This document shows positions 49,371 to 60,699 of a stretch of 64,000 bases of DNA, one piece after another (position 1 is the first letter of the stretch; every line of letters starts with the position of its first letter). The stretch is from positions 123,457 through 187,456 of the forward strand of contig QKWP01000759.1 in the NCBI GenBank assembly GCA_003550325.1, written 5' to 3'. The position numbers were made by a program, and so were the translations under genes. The notes beneath the pieces were generated by a model, which saw only the letters and a list, made by a program, of their open reading frames with translations, was not told where the DNA came from and ran no database searches. Origin of the DNA: Gigaspora rosea. Its lineage: Eukaryota; Glomeromycota; Glomeromycetes; Diversisporales; Gigasporaceae.

Positions 49371-49510
49371 GTTGTGTCTCAGATCAATTTTTGCCTGGGG
49401 TGTTAATTGTTTGCCTGGCATTAACTGATCGATACTAATAGGCCTAAACTATAACCTGATTCTTATATAACTCTAATTTAATTTAGGCTGATTGACACCT
49501 GAGACACAAC
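49371..49510. mobile_element. 140-bp MITE inside the array
   Basis: The ends GTTGTGTCTCAG and CTGAGACACAAC are perfect 12-bp inverted repeats. Flanking AATA/AATAT is present on both sides. Non-coding. Confidence 0.8.
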
Positions 49511-49838
49511 TAATATACGTATTCGAACTTACGTGCTGATAGTAAATTTAATTGATTAAAACATTATTTAATAAATAATATTTAATATTTAAATACAGAT
49601 TTAACAAATGAATATACGTATTCGAACTTACTATCTGGTAGTTATTATAATCGATTAAAATATGAATTAATAAATAATAACTGATATTTAAATTCATATT
49701 TAACAAATGAATATACATAATCAAACTTACATTCTGGTAGTTATTATAATCAATTAAAATATGATTTAATAAATAGTAATTAATATTTAAATTCTGATTT
49801 AACAGTAAATATACATTTTGAACAATAAATAAGCATAC

Positions 49839-49942
49839 AATACTGGGCAAAATTGTTGAATAATGGTAATTTGGCAAATGATAGCACGTATAGCAAATTA
49901 TTTGCCAAATTACAATTATTCGACAATTTTTGCTCAGTATTG
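49839..49942. mobile_element. Foldback element
   Basis: Arms starting CAATACTGGGCAAAATTGTT and ending in the inverted AACA..TTTTTGCTCAGTATTG pair over about 44 bp with few mismatches around a short loop. Confidence 0.75.
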
Positions 49943-50001
49943 TTATCTGGCAAATTTATGATCGTTATTCGTAAAGGAGTTATTGTTTGAGTTTTAATTT
50001 A

Positions 50002-50341
50002 AATTGACAATTCGCGATAGAAGGAGAATTTTAACCGGGGGAGATTTTTATAATAAAACATAATAAAATATGTTAATACAGGGCCTACAGTTTTATAAAA
50101 TTTTTTGAAATTTAATTGCTTGTAACTTTTTATTTACCTAACTAATTTTACTAATCTAGCTATCATTAGAATCACAAAAACTAGCTCTACAACTTTTATT
50201 AGAAGTCTACAAGATGTTAACTTAATAAAAAATTAATTTTACATAGTCAGGAATGCTGATTTTTGTATTTTATATGTAATTTATATTAAGTGTTATGTAT
50301 TTTATTAATACAACTTCTCCTTCTTTCGCGAATTGTCAATT
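50002..50341. mobile_element. MITE with about 26-bp inverted ends
   Basis: AATTGACAATTCGCGATAGA at the left and the inverted AATTGACAATTCGCGAAAGA at the right. 340 bp, non-coding, next to the foldback at 49839-49942 in the same foreign insert. Confidence 0.8.
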
Positions 50342-53300
50342 AAATAAACATGTTTACATTGTGCACATGAAAAATATTAAGAAATAATTTCATGATCATA
50401 TAAGATTGCAAATAATAATTGATATTTAAATTCAGATTTAACAAATATACTTACTCTCTAGTAGTTAACAATTGATAAAATATGATTTAATAAAAATAAT
50501 TGATATTTAAATTCAGATTTAACAAATGAATATATGTATTAGAACTTACATTCTAGAAGTTATGAAATATGATTTAATAAATAATAACTGATATTTAAAT
50601 TCTAATTTAACAAATAATTATATATTTGGACTTACAACCTGGTAGTTAATAAAATATTAGTTAAGAAATAATAATTGATATTTAAATTTAGATTTAATAA
50701 ATGAAAATTCGAACTTACTTTCTGGTAATTATTATAATCGATTAACATATTATTTAATAATTGATATTTAAATTCTGATATAACAAATTAATATATATAT
50801 TCGAACTTACTCGCTAGTAGTCAATAGTTAATAAAATATGATTTAAGAAATAATAATTAATATTTAAATTCAAATTTAACAAAAGAATATACATATTCGA
50901 ACTTACCCACTAGTAGTTAATAAATATGATTTAATAAATAATAATTGATATTTAAATTCTATTTAGCAATGAATATACATATTTGAACTTACTCGCTAGT
51001 AGTTATCAATTAATAAATATTATTTAATAAATAATAATTGATATTTAAATTTTGATTTAATAAATGAATATATATATATTCGAACTTACTCGCTAGTAGT
51101 TAATAAAATATGAATTAATAAATAATAATTGATATTTAAATCCAGATTTAATAAATGAATATATGTATTCAAACTTACTCGCTAGTAGTTATTATAATCA
51201 ATATTTAATTTCAGATTTAATAAATGAATATATGTATTCGAACTTACTCTCTAGTAGTTAACAGTTAATAAAATATGATTTAATAAGTAATAATTGATAT
51301 TTAAATTCTGATTTAACAAATAAATATATGTATTCAACTTACTCTCTAGTAGTTATTATAATTAATTAAAATATTGTTTAATATGATATTTAAATTCTGA
51401 TTTAACAAATAAATATACATATTCAGACTTACTTTCTGACAGTTAATAAAATATGATTTAATAAATAATAATTAATATTTAAATTCTGATTTAACAAGTG
51501 AATATACATATTTGAACTTACAATCTGGTAGTTATTATAATCAATTAAAATATGAATTAATAAATAATAATTGATATTTAAATTCTGATTTAACAAATGA
51601 ATATATATATTCTAACTTACATTCTGGTAGTTAATAAAATATGATTTAATAAACAATAATTGATATTTAAATTCAAATTTAGCAAATTAATATACGTATT
51701 CGAACTTACGATCTGGTAGTTATTATAATCGATTAAAATATTATTTAATAGTTGATATTTAATTCAGATTTATACATATTCAAACTTACTTGCTGATAGT
51801 AGTAAATTATGATTTAATAAATAATAATTGATATTTAAATTCAGACTTAACAAATAAATATAAGTATTCGAACTTACAATCTAGTAGTTAATAAAATATT
51901 ATTTAAATAACAATTGATATTTAAATTCTAATTAACAAGTGAATCTATGAATTCAAACTTGCTGGTAGTTAATTTAATTAATTAAAACATTATTTAGTAA
52001 ATAATAATTAATATTTAAATTCAGATTTAACAAATGAATATACTTATTCGAACTTACTATCTGGTAGTTATTATAATCGATTAAAATATGATTTAATAAA
52101 TAATAGTTGATATTTAAATTCTGATTTAACAAATGAATATACATATTCGAACTTACCCGCTAGTAGTTAACAGTTAATAAAATATGATTTAATAAATAAT
52201 AATTGATATTTAAATTCAGCTTTAACAAATGAATATATGTATTCGAACATACATTCTAGTAGTTAATAAAATATGATTTAATTAATATAATTAATATTTA
52301 AATTCTGATTTAACAAATAAATATATATATTCAAACCTACTCGCTAGTAGTTATTATAGTCAATTAAAATATTATTTAATAATTGATATTTAAATTCAGA
52401 TTTAACAAATGAATATACGTAATCGAACTTACAATCTGGTAGTTAATAAAATATTATTTAATAAATAATAATTAATAATTAAATAGGATTTAACAAATGA
52501 ATATACGTATTCGAACTTACAATCTGGTAGTTATTATAATTGATTAAAATATAATTTAAAAATAATAATTGATATTTAGAAATTCTGATTTAGCAAATGA
52601 ATATAAGTATTCTAACTTACTTTCTGGTAGTTAATAAAATTTATTTAAGAAATAATAATTAATATTTAAATTCTGTTTTAACAAATAAATATACATATAC
52701 AAACTTACTTGCTGATAGTAGTAAAAATACGATTTAATAAATAATAATTAATATTTAAATTCTGATTTAATAAATGATATATGTATTCGAACTTACATTC
52801 TGATAATTAATAAAATATGATTTATAAATAATAATTGATATTTAAATTCTGATTTAACAAATAAATATACACATTTGAACTTACACTCTGGTAGTTAATA
52901 AAATATTATTTAATAAATAATAATTGATATTTAAAATCTGATATAACAGATGAATATACGTATTCGAACTTACTCGCTAGTTAACAGTTAATAAAATATT
53001 ATTTAATAAATAATAATTGATATTTAAATTCAGATTTAACTAATAAATATACATCTTCGAACTTACCCACTAGTAGTTAATAAAGTATGATTTAATAAAT
53101 AATATTTGATATTTATATTCTGATTTAACAAATGAATATACTATTTGAACTTACTCGCTAGTAGTTAATAAAACATGATTTAAAAATAATAATTGATATT
53201 TAAGTTCTGATTTAACAAATGTATTAGAACTTACATTCTGGTAGTTAAGAAAATATTATTTAATAAATAATAATTGATATTAAATTCAGATTTAACAAAT

Positions 53301-54940
53301 GAATATACGTATTTGAACTTACTTGCTGATAGTTAATTTAATTAATTAAAACATTATGAATAAATAATAATTGATATTTAAATTCTGATATAACAGATGA
53401 ATATATGTATTCGAATTTACTTTCTGTTAATTCTGTTAATTAATAAAATATTATTTAATATTGATATTTAAATTCAGATTTAACAAATGAACATACATAT
53501 TTGAACTTACTTGCTAGTAAGTAAATATGAATTAATAAATAAAAATTGATATTTAAATTCTGATTTAACAAATGAATATATGTATTCAAACTTACTCGCT
53601 AGTAGTTAACAGTTAATAAAATACGATTTAATAAATAATAATTGATATTTAAATTCAGATTTAACAAATGAATATACATATTAGAACTTACTATCTGGTA
53701 GTTAATAAAATATGATTTTATAAATAAAAATTGTTATTTAAATTCAGATTTAACAAATGAATATATGTATTTGAACTTACATTCTGGTAGTTAATAAAAT
53801 ATTATTTAATAAATAGTAATTGATATTTAAATTCTGATATACAGATGAATATACATATTTGAACTTACTCGCTAGTAGTTAACAGTTAATAAATATGAAT
53901 TAATAAATAATAATTGATATTTAAATTCAGGTTTAACAAATGAATATATGTATTCGGACTTACTCGCTAGTAGTTAACAGTTAATAAAATATGATTTAAT
54001 GAATAATAATTGATATTTAAATTCAGATTTAACAAATGAATATACGCATTTGAACTTACAATCTGGTAGTTAATAAAATATTATTTAATAAATAATAATC
54101 GGTATTTAAATTCTGATATAACAGATAAATATACGTATTCGAACTTACTCACTAGTAGTTAATAAAATTTGATTTAATAAATAATAATTAATATTTAAAT
54201 TCTAATTATATACATATTCAACTTACTCGCTAGTTATTAACAGTTATAAAATATGATTTAATAAATAATAATTAAAATTTAAATTCAGATTTAACAAATG
54301 AATATACGCATTTGAACTTACTTTCTAGTAGTTAATAAAATATTATTTAATTGATAATAATTGATATTTAAATTCTGATTTAACAAATGAATCTACGCAT
54401 TCGAACTTACAATCTAGTAGTTAATAAAATATTATTTAAGAAATAATAATTGATATTTAAATTCTGATTTAAAATGAATATATGTATTCGAACTTACTTT
54501 CTGGTTTTAATAAAATAATATTTAATAATAATTGGCATTTAAATTCTAATTTATATGTATTTGAACTTACTTGCTGGTAGTTATTATAATCGATTAAAAT
54601 ATTATTTAATAAATAATAATTGATATTTAAATTTAATAAATACAAACAATCAAGGTACCCTACTTGGCAAGATTGTTATTTAATTCTTAATGAATAAATA
54701 CATGTAATAGAACTTACATTCTGGTAATTAATGGTATTTCTATAAAAAAAATTAAGTTTAAATAGTATTTACATTCATCAATTAAGTCAATATAAAATAC
54801 ATCTACTATGTTTCATTTTTAAATTATTTAAGGTTTTGCATATGAGAACCCTAATAGCAAAAAGAGTATTCAAATTGGCGGCTGCTATTAATGCCAAATT
54901 TGCTATTTGTACCCATAAATCAAGTTTAAACTTTTTTTCC

Positions 54941-55625
54941 TTGAGCAAAGTATCTTGACAACCAAACTAAATTCAATGGATCTTTTTATTTTTATTCTAT
55001 AGATTCATAGAATTTAAAGAAAAAAATTTATTGAATTTGACCTGATGGTAGGATGTCTTGCATAGTGGCAAAGGCATGCCAATGGTGGCATGCCTAAAAC
55101 AAATTTGGCATGCCACTGGGTATAGTATAAAAAATTATATTTATAATACAGATACGTACTATATATACAGAAAGGCTATTGTGGCATCCCAAATTTTTTT
55201 TGCTGTGCCAGACACTCTACCTGGTAGTGTCAAGATATATTCACTCAAAGTTTCAAAAATTCAAAACATCTATCAAATAGGGCAGCGCCAAAATGTTTTC
55301 AAACTTTGAGCAAAGATATCTTGATAACCGCTAAGTCAAATTCGATGTACTTTTTTTATTTGGATTCTGTAAATCCATAGAATGTAAAGAAAAAAATTTT
55401 ATTGAATTTGACTTGATTGTTGTCTAGATATCTTTGTGCAATGTTTATCAATATAGCAGCTGTGTCAAATTTTTTTCAACTTTGAGCAAAGATATCTTGA
55501 CCAAGTCAAATTCAATAAAAATTTTTTTTGAATTCTATAAATCTGTAGAATCCAAATAAAAATAAGCACATCTAATTTGACTTTGTGGTTGTCAAGATAT
55601 CTTCGCTCAAATTTAAAAAAAATTG
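54941..55625. repeat. Three clustered foldback units of about 130-150 bp
   Basis: Each unit has a left arm TTGAGCAAAGATATCTTGAC..AAGTCAAATTCAAT, a centre with ATTCTATAGATTCATAGAAT, and an inverted right arm ..GAATTTGACTTG.TGGTTGTC. They lie near 54941-55060, 55288-55440 and 55477-55615, plus a partial arm near 55228-55252. Three GGCATGCC palindromes sit between the first two. Confidence 0.75.
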
Positions 55626-56690
55626 ATTTGCAGAGGGTACATGAAAGTAGCCGCCTTCAAAAATTTTGCAATAATTTATATCAATCAATTTAAATCTTTA
55701 AACACAAAAATTTTGATTGCTTATATTATAAACAAGCAGATATTCGTATTTTGAAAATTTAGATTGATAGATATAAAATTATTGAATTATTCTACTGTCT
55801 ACTTTTGCCACGAGAGATCCCATATATAATTTTTAGCTTTAGTAAAATCTTGAAATAGCAAGCATGGGCATTGTTTTCAGTTACAGCCTGAATTAAGCTT
55901 AATTCAGACCGAAACTCAGTATAACACACATACCCTCTACTTCAAGATTTTATAATACGGAATATTGTTTCAAAGTTTGTGCCGTAAAACATTTCCAGCA
56001 TTTTGATAACATATATTTTTGTAAACGTCATAGAAGTATTTTAATAAAAGCGATTTATTGCATATCAATTTTTTTACAAACCATCAAATTCCCCAGGTTC
56101 ATCCATTTCGTTTATCAAATAGCGATGAATAGAAAGAAAGCAGAGAGGGGAATGTTATACCGTTTGTAAATGTCTATATTTCAGTCCGTGGTTACATAAA
56201 TGGGGCCGGTAAAGCCGGATTTACTTATTTGTGCCGGTAATACAACCCAAAAAGGAAATACCAGGAACGTAGTACAAAGTACGAAGAGTATGGTTTACTG
56301 AAGTTAAATGGAGACAGCAAAATCTGATAATTGATTGGTTGATTAAATCTCATGACTTCGGATATTCCTATATCTGTGTACGTGCATATACCAGGAACGG
56401 AGTCGAAGTACGTTTATGCGCATCTGATTGAATGATCCATCCTCATGACTTCATCAGGATTCTGCCCATATCGGGATCATTGTGCACCGATGAGTATAGT
56501 CTTGATGTTTCAATATTTTGCATTAAATGGGGCTTTTCTTCTAGTATCGCGCATTGGACAGTGCGTGATCAGAGAATCATTCTAAACCATTATGATGACA
56601 TATTAATTTCTTCATCTGGTCATTGATTTAAAAATATGTTAGGAACGGAGAGTAACAAAAATTATGGTTTCTGTGAACGGAGCATAACGT
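55626..56690. other. Intergenic DNA, no gene recognised
   Basis: ACCAGGAACG motifs near 56260 and 56390 and AGGAACGGAG near 56640 are related to 11240-11270 in the P-like element, so parts of a shared dispersed repeat are present. Short frames here are not recognisable. Confidence 0.45.
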
Positions 56691-57035
56691 GCATGTTACA
56701 GTAAATGGTTTGTGCGATTTTCTAGTAGCACAATAAAAAAATGCGGTATGAACCGAAAACATTGTTTTATTGTATAAGCGGTGAACTGAAAACATTGTTC
56801 TATTGTATAAGCGGTAACATTATAATTATGTATTAAATTCTTATCTGATACTTGATTTGAATATCAAATTTTAAATTGCTGTATTGAATAATCTGGTTTT
56901 AAATGGCGTGTGAGATTTCCTAGTGGCACGATAAAAAATGCGGTATGAAGCGAAGACTTTGTTCTGTATAAGCAGTAATATTTATAATTATATATTAAAT
57001 TCCTTATTTGGCGCTTGAGTTAACATCGGATTTTT
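56691..57035 (+). repeat. Two diverged direct copies of about 150-200 bp
   Basis: Shared landmarks are AATGGTTTGTGCGATTTTCTAGTAGCACAATAAAAAAATGCGGTATGAA (first copy, 56705 on) and its counterpart from 56908, followed by TTGTTCT..TGTATAAGC and TATAATTAT.TATTAAATTC. Non-coding. Confidence 0.75.
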
Positions 57036-58000
57036 TTTTAAACTACAATAACGTTGTCGTCACAACAAGCTATTCCTACATATGTCCGACAGGCAACAAT
57101 TTTTTGGCTGCCGTTTCAGCAGGCCAATCAAACAAACGTTATGGTCACAATTTATGGCTGCCATCTCATCAGGCCAATTAAAGCAGTGTTACATCATTTT
57201 CAGGGTGGGAGGGAAAGGTGATGTAACCAGAATGAAAGTTGGCAAAAAAGAATCACATCGACTTTCTCATGCTTAAATAAAATAATATGATCCAATTACC
57301 CCATACTTACTTAATTCATACATGCTAATACTAAATTATCTTCATCATAGCTACATCATAATTGCATAATTAATTACTGCATACTTACATCATCAATTAC
57401 ATACTGCACGCTTAAGATCTCATCGATCGAACATGTGACCATAACCGGGCCTATCACATGTTCGATCGGGTAAATAGATTCGAGACAAAAGCTGCCTCAA
57501 TACTTACGTATCGAGCAGCTATTGTATTGAATAATCCGGTATGTGCGGTTTCATTACCTGTTCTAAAACCCGTGCCAATTCAACTAATAAACTGTTGCAA
57601 AACCAGAGCCCATTACAGTCCAATTGGCACGGGCATACGGTCTCACACAGTTCACGGAATCTGTACCAAATTCGGACCATACCTGTACAAATCCAGATCT
57701 TGACCCGTGCCACAAATGCCTGTGCCTATCCGAAGCAACACATGCCAATCTGGTCCAATTTACTTATAGGGCCTTCGTTATTACTAGGGATGGTGGTCAG
57801 TTATTAGTCAGTCATTATCAGTGTTACTATAATAATATTTCTGCGCCCAAAAATCACAGGGTTTCCTTATACTACCACTGCCTTATAATCAACCCACCTT
57901 GTTACTAATTTTATCCTTTGTCCCTTTCCTAATTTGTTTCTCCATACTATTACCATATATAGAACTTTCTTATTACTATATATATAGTTCTCCCAATTTC
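57036..58000. other. Slightly GC-richer intergenic DNA, no gene recognised
   Basis: Several overlapping short frames in different phases (57082-57276, 57458-57908) have no recognisable protein content and look fortuitous. Contains a hairpin at 57424-57468. Confidence 0.4.
57424..57468. other. Perfect 15-bp inverted repeat
   Basis: CGATCGAACATGTGA and TCACATGTTCGATCG flank a 15-bp loop. It could be a cruciform or the core of a small element; its role is unknown. Confidence 0.7.
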
Positions 58001-58006
58001 CATATA

Positions 58007-58745
58007 CAGGGGTTTGCAAAAAAACTTGTAATTTCGATCATGTGATATGCCCTAGTAAATCCTTTTCTGTTTGAGTCTAAATCAGATTTATGCATATACA
58101 CAAACAAAGCGTGACTCTTGTGCTACAAACTTATAACTTCGTTTAAACTTTTTCATAAAAAAATTTTTTATTTATGCCAGTCAAAGTCAAAACTTCTCAT
58201 GAAAAAAGATAGCTGGAAGTTTTACAACATTTTTGGCGCCAAAGCTTTCATACAGCACCTGAATTGTATAAACTTACCAAGATTCCGATGTCAACAATAT
58301 ACTACAACATAAAAAAATTAAAAAAAATGGAACTATTAAACGTAAGGGCGGTAGTGGGAGGGTAAAAAAAATTGGAACATAAGGGTGGTAGTGGGAGGGT
58401 AAAAAAAATTACACCAACAGCAGCTAAGACTATACTTCAATACATACATAAAGAACCATCAATTTCGTTGAAGAATATTGCCTCTAAACTCGAAAAAAAC
58501 AAAGTGCAAGTACATTATTCAACGATTTCAAGGTTTTTAAAGGGTGTCAGGTACAAAAAAGCTTTATCACTAGCCACCCCAATGCTTAAGCCACAATATA
58601 AGATAAAACGAGTTGAGTGGGCCAAGCAAAACTTAAATTATAATTGGAACAAGATTTTATTTACTGATGAACCAGCGTTTCAGTTATATGGAATACGATC
58701 ATACAATAGTATAAGGACGAAAAGCCGTAAGACGTATACCAGAGA
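58007..58745 (+). pseudogene. Truncated Tc1-like transposon and transposase
   Basis: A left end of Tc1 type (TACAGGGGTTTGCAAAAAAA) follows TA at 58005. The transposase starts at ATG 58174 (MPVKVKTSHEKR), has HTH-like segments (SFHTAPELYKLTKIPMSTI and HYSTISRFLKG) and reaches the first catalytic Asp (ILFTDEPAFQLYG, about 58665). An in-frame stop follows residue 12, and a 38-bp direct duplication (units at 58344 and 58382) breaks the frame. The gene is cut at about 58745 by the CGAAAC array, so the second and third acidic residues and the right end are missing. Confidence 0.8.
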
Positions 58746-59760
58746 TGGCACCGAAACCTTTTTTGGCGATTCCGAAAGTTTTGGGTTTCGGATTATAGTT
58801 TCCGAATCCTTATCCGAAACTCGAAACCTCAACCGAAACCCGAAACCTCAACCGAAACCTGGAACCTCAACCGAAACCCCGAAATTGTCAAAACATCAAT
58901 AATTTATTTGTTTATTCTCTCCAAAGTTGGCGCCGAAATCCTTTTATACCAAATCTGAAAGTTTCAGGCTTCGGCCAAAATCTTATCCGAAACTCGAAAC
59001 CTCACCCAACACCCGAAACCTCATTCGAAACCCGAAACCTCACCTGAACACCAAACCTCCATATACATTTATTGCATTAATGCATTATATATCTCTTTCA
59101 AATGCACTGATGTATGCTATGTATCTCTTCAATATACATTAATCGCATTGATGTATGTTATATATCTCCTTAAAGAATACAATAAAATTTAATATCCAAC
59201 GCTATTTGGGCCAGAATACATCCAACAATTTATTGCATGCGTGCAGTCCTTTTTGTTGTTATAATTCACAAGTATAACATGAAAGGTATAATTCTGGATT
59301 TATATTCTGACAATTAAGTTTTCTTTTACAAGCATCAGTTTGTTTTACTTACTACGTAAAAACTGGATACAATATAAAGTAATAATAAGTAATTAATACG
59401 TCCATATCTACTTATCGATTCATAATTGGCAATTTTTTCTATTGTCCTAGAATTTTGAAATCAAACAAACCGAGACAGTGAAAAAAAACATAATTAAAAA
59501 AATGATCTATATAATGTTATAATTTATTCAAAAATAATTTTACATTTTAGTTCATTAAAAATAAATCAACTTTATAATAAATTCTAAAGGCTTCAATATT
59601 ATATTTTTGAGTTTCGGATTATAGGTTTGGGTTTCGGATTATAGTTTCGGGGTTTCGGGTTTCAGAGTTTCGATTTATTTCAAAAAATCTGAAACTAGTT
59701 TCGGATTAGAACCCTTCCGAAACTAGTTTCGAGTAGGTTTCGTTTCAACGCCATGTTTGA
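58745..59760. repeat. CGAAAC/CCGAAACC repeat region
   Basis: Dense CGAAACC/CCGAAACTCGAAACC repeats lie at 58745-58890 and 58935-59050, with the reversed form GGTTTCGG at 59610-59745. The two sides are inverted relative to each other (CACCGAAAC at the left, GTTTCGTTTCAACGCC at the right), with about 550 bp of AT-rich DNA between. It interrupts the Tc1-like gene and may be a repeat-ended element. It is related to the array at 560-745. Confidence 0.65.
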
Positions 59761-60042
59761 CGTATAGTAGGGTCAAAATGGGAGTTCTAGGCCAAAACCT
59801 GGGACAGAATCCAAATTGGCCTTCTAGACCCTTCTACAAACCCTTCTAGATATATTTAATCATATATCGAATTCAAGCTCTAAATTACGCTAGAGCCAAT
59901 TTCTGTTAACTTACTCTCCTTACACCTAAATTTGGGTTTCCAACATTAAGGAGTACATAGTCTTTGTTAACGTTCTGGCTATGTTTTTAATCCCAAACAA
60001 GATAACAAAACAATTATGCTATCCCACTTGCCTTTGAAACGA

Positions 60043-60086
60043 GCAGAGAGCACCAAGGACCGAAGTGTCCGAGTGTGCTTCTCTGC
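60043..60086. other. Two-part hairpin
   Basis: GCAGAGAGCAC..GTGCTTCTCTGC forms the outer stem and GGAC..GTCC the inner one. It could be a structured RNA or a foldback; no other evidence. Confidence 0.4.
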
Positions 60087-60180
60087 GAGCCCATTCAAGC
60101 CTAAAATGCATACTATTTCTTATGTTATTCTAGAATTAATTCAAAAAGCGATTTATTACTATCTAGCAAAGGACAAAAAT

Positions 60181-60330
60181 CTTACTGAAAATGGGGCTTG
60201 CCCCATTTTTGGTAAGACTTTTTGTTTTCTATACCCAAGTCTTACCAAAAAGTTTTACCAAAATATTAATCCGGCAAAGTCTTACCAAAAGTCTTACCAA
60301 AGTCTTACCAATAAGTCTTACTAAAAATCA
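60181..60330. repeat. Palindrome followed by GTCTTACCAAAA repeats
   Basis: CTTACTGAAAATGGGG and CCCCATTTTTGGTAAG (60181-60196, 60201-60216) are inverted around CTTG. AGTCTTACCAAAA then repeats about six times to 60330. The frame through it is repeat-driven. Confidence 0.75.
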
Positions 60331-60334
60331 CTAT

Positions 60335-60571
60335 CTATTCTGAGTTTTTTAAGGCTTTATTACGCAATCTGTTATAATTTTGGATCACATAATAGCCCTT
60401 AACATGTAATGGACATCGCCCAGAACTCGAGCTAGTGGGCTTACCACATTCACTATACAAAATGCGTACCTTAGATTTCCAATGAAAGTGGCACCCTTCG
60501 AATCGCATACAAGGCCTACTGCAAGCCTCGCCATTATTGTGTAAATATGGGCAAGAATATTCTCTGATCAT
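60335..60571 (-). CDS. Small Cys/His-rich (zinc-binding-like) protein
   Basis: 78 residues with regularly placed Cys and His: CPYLHNNGEACSRPCMRFEGCHFHWK, then CGKPTSSSSGRCPLHVKGYY. This suggests two small metal-binding knuckles. No family is recognised with confidence. The gene runs away from the polymerase-bearing element and starts about 130 bp before it, so it may be part of that element or a separate gene. A chance frame is less likely given the Cys/His spacing. Confidence 0.45.
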   Translation of the reverse strand: MIREYSCPYLHNNGEACSRPCMRFEGCHFHWKSKVRILYSECGKPTSSSSGRCPLHVKGYYVIQNYNRLRNKALKNSE

Positions 60572-60699
60572 TTTTGCTTATAGGGGAAAATAATTAATTA
60601 AAGAAAAAAGTTTGTAAAGGTATTATATATCCCGTAAGTTACTATCATCACGGGAAATAATTAATTAAAATAAAAATTTTATAAAGTATTATATACAAA

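Larger units (their letters stand above)
43018..54740 (-). repeat. Tandem array of more than 100 intron-like units of about 94 bp
   Basis: On the minus strand each unit reads GTAAGTTCGAATAC..TATTCATTTGTTAAATC..AATTTAAATATCAATTATTATTTATTAAATC.., then TTAACTACTAG or TTAACTACCAG, then three bases, then the next GTAAGT. Nearly every junction I read has exactly three bases between AG and GT. The triplet varies: ATT, CGA, AAT, AAA, CAA, AGA, AAG, CGG, TGG, CCC, AGT and others in gene sense. The unit nearest the ankyrin exon (43018-43111) is 94 bp long and ends at the possible exon acceptor. Interruptions: MITEs at 44277-44483, 45156-45757 and 49371-49510, and foreign DNA at 49825-50400. Confidence 0.85.

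Noticed and set aside
48557-49877. Minus-strand frames rich in Tyr, Leu and Asn
   Set aside because: They read through satellite units and have no conserved protein features; their periodicity is that of the repeat.
43018-54740. CRISPR-like array
   Set aside because: Periodicity is regular, but there are no unique spacers of constant length between identical repeats; the whole unit is repeated. The genome is eukaryotic.
57458-57908. Overlapping ORFs with Cys and Pro
   Set aside because: Several frames overlap on both strands, none with recognisable motifs; they reflect a locally higher GC content with fewer stops.
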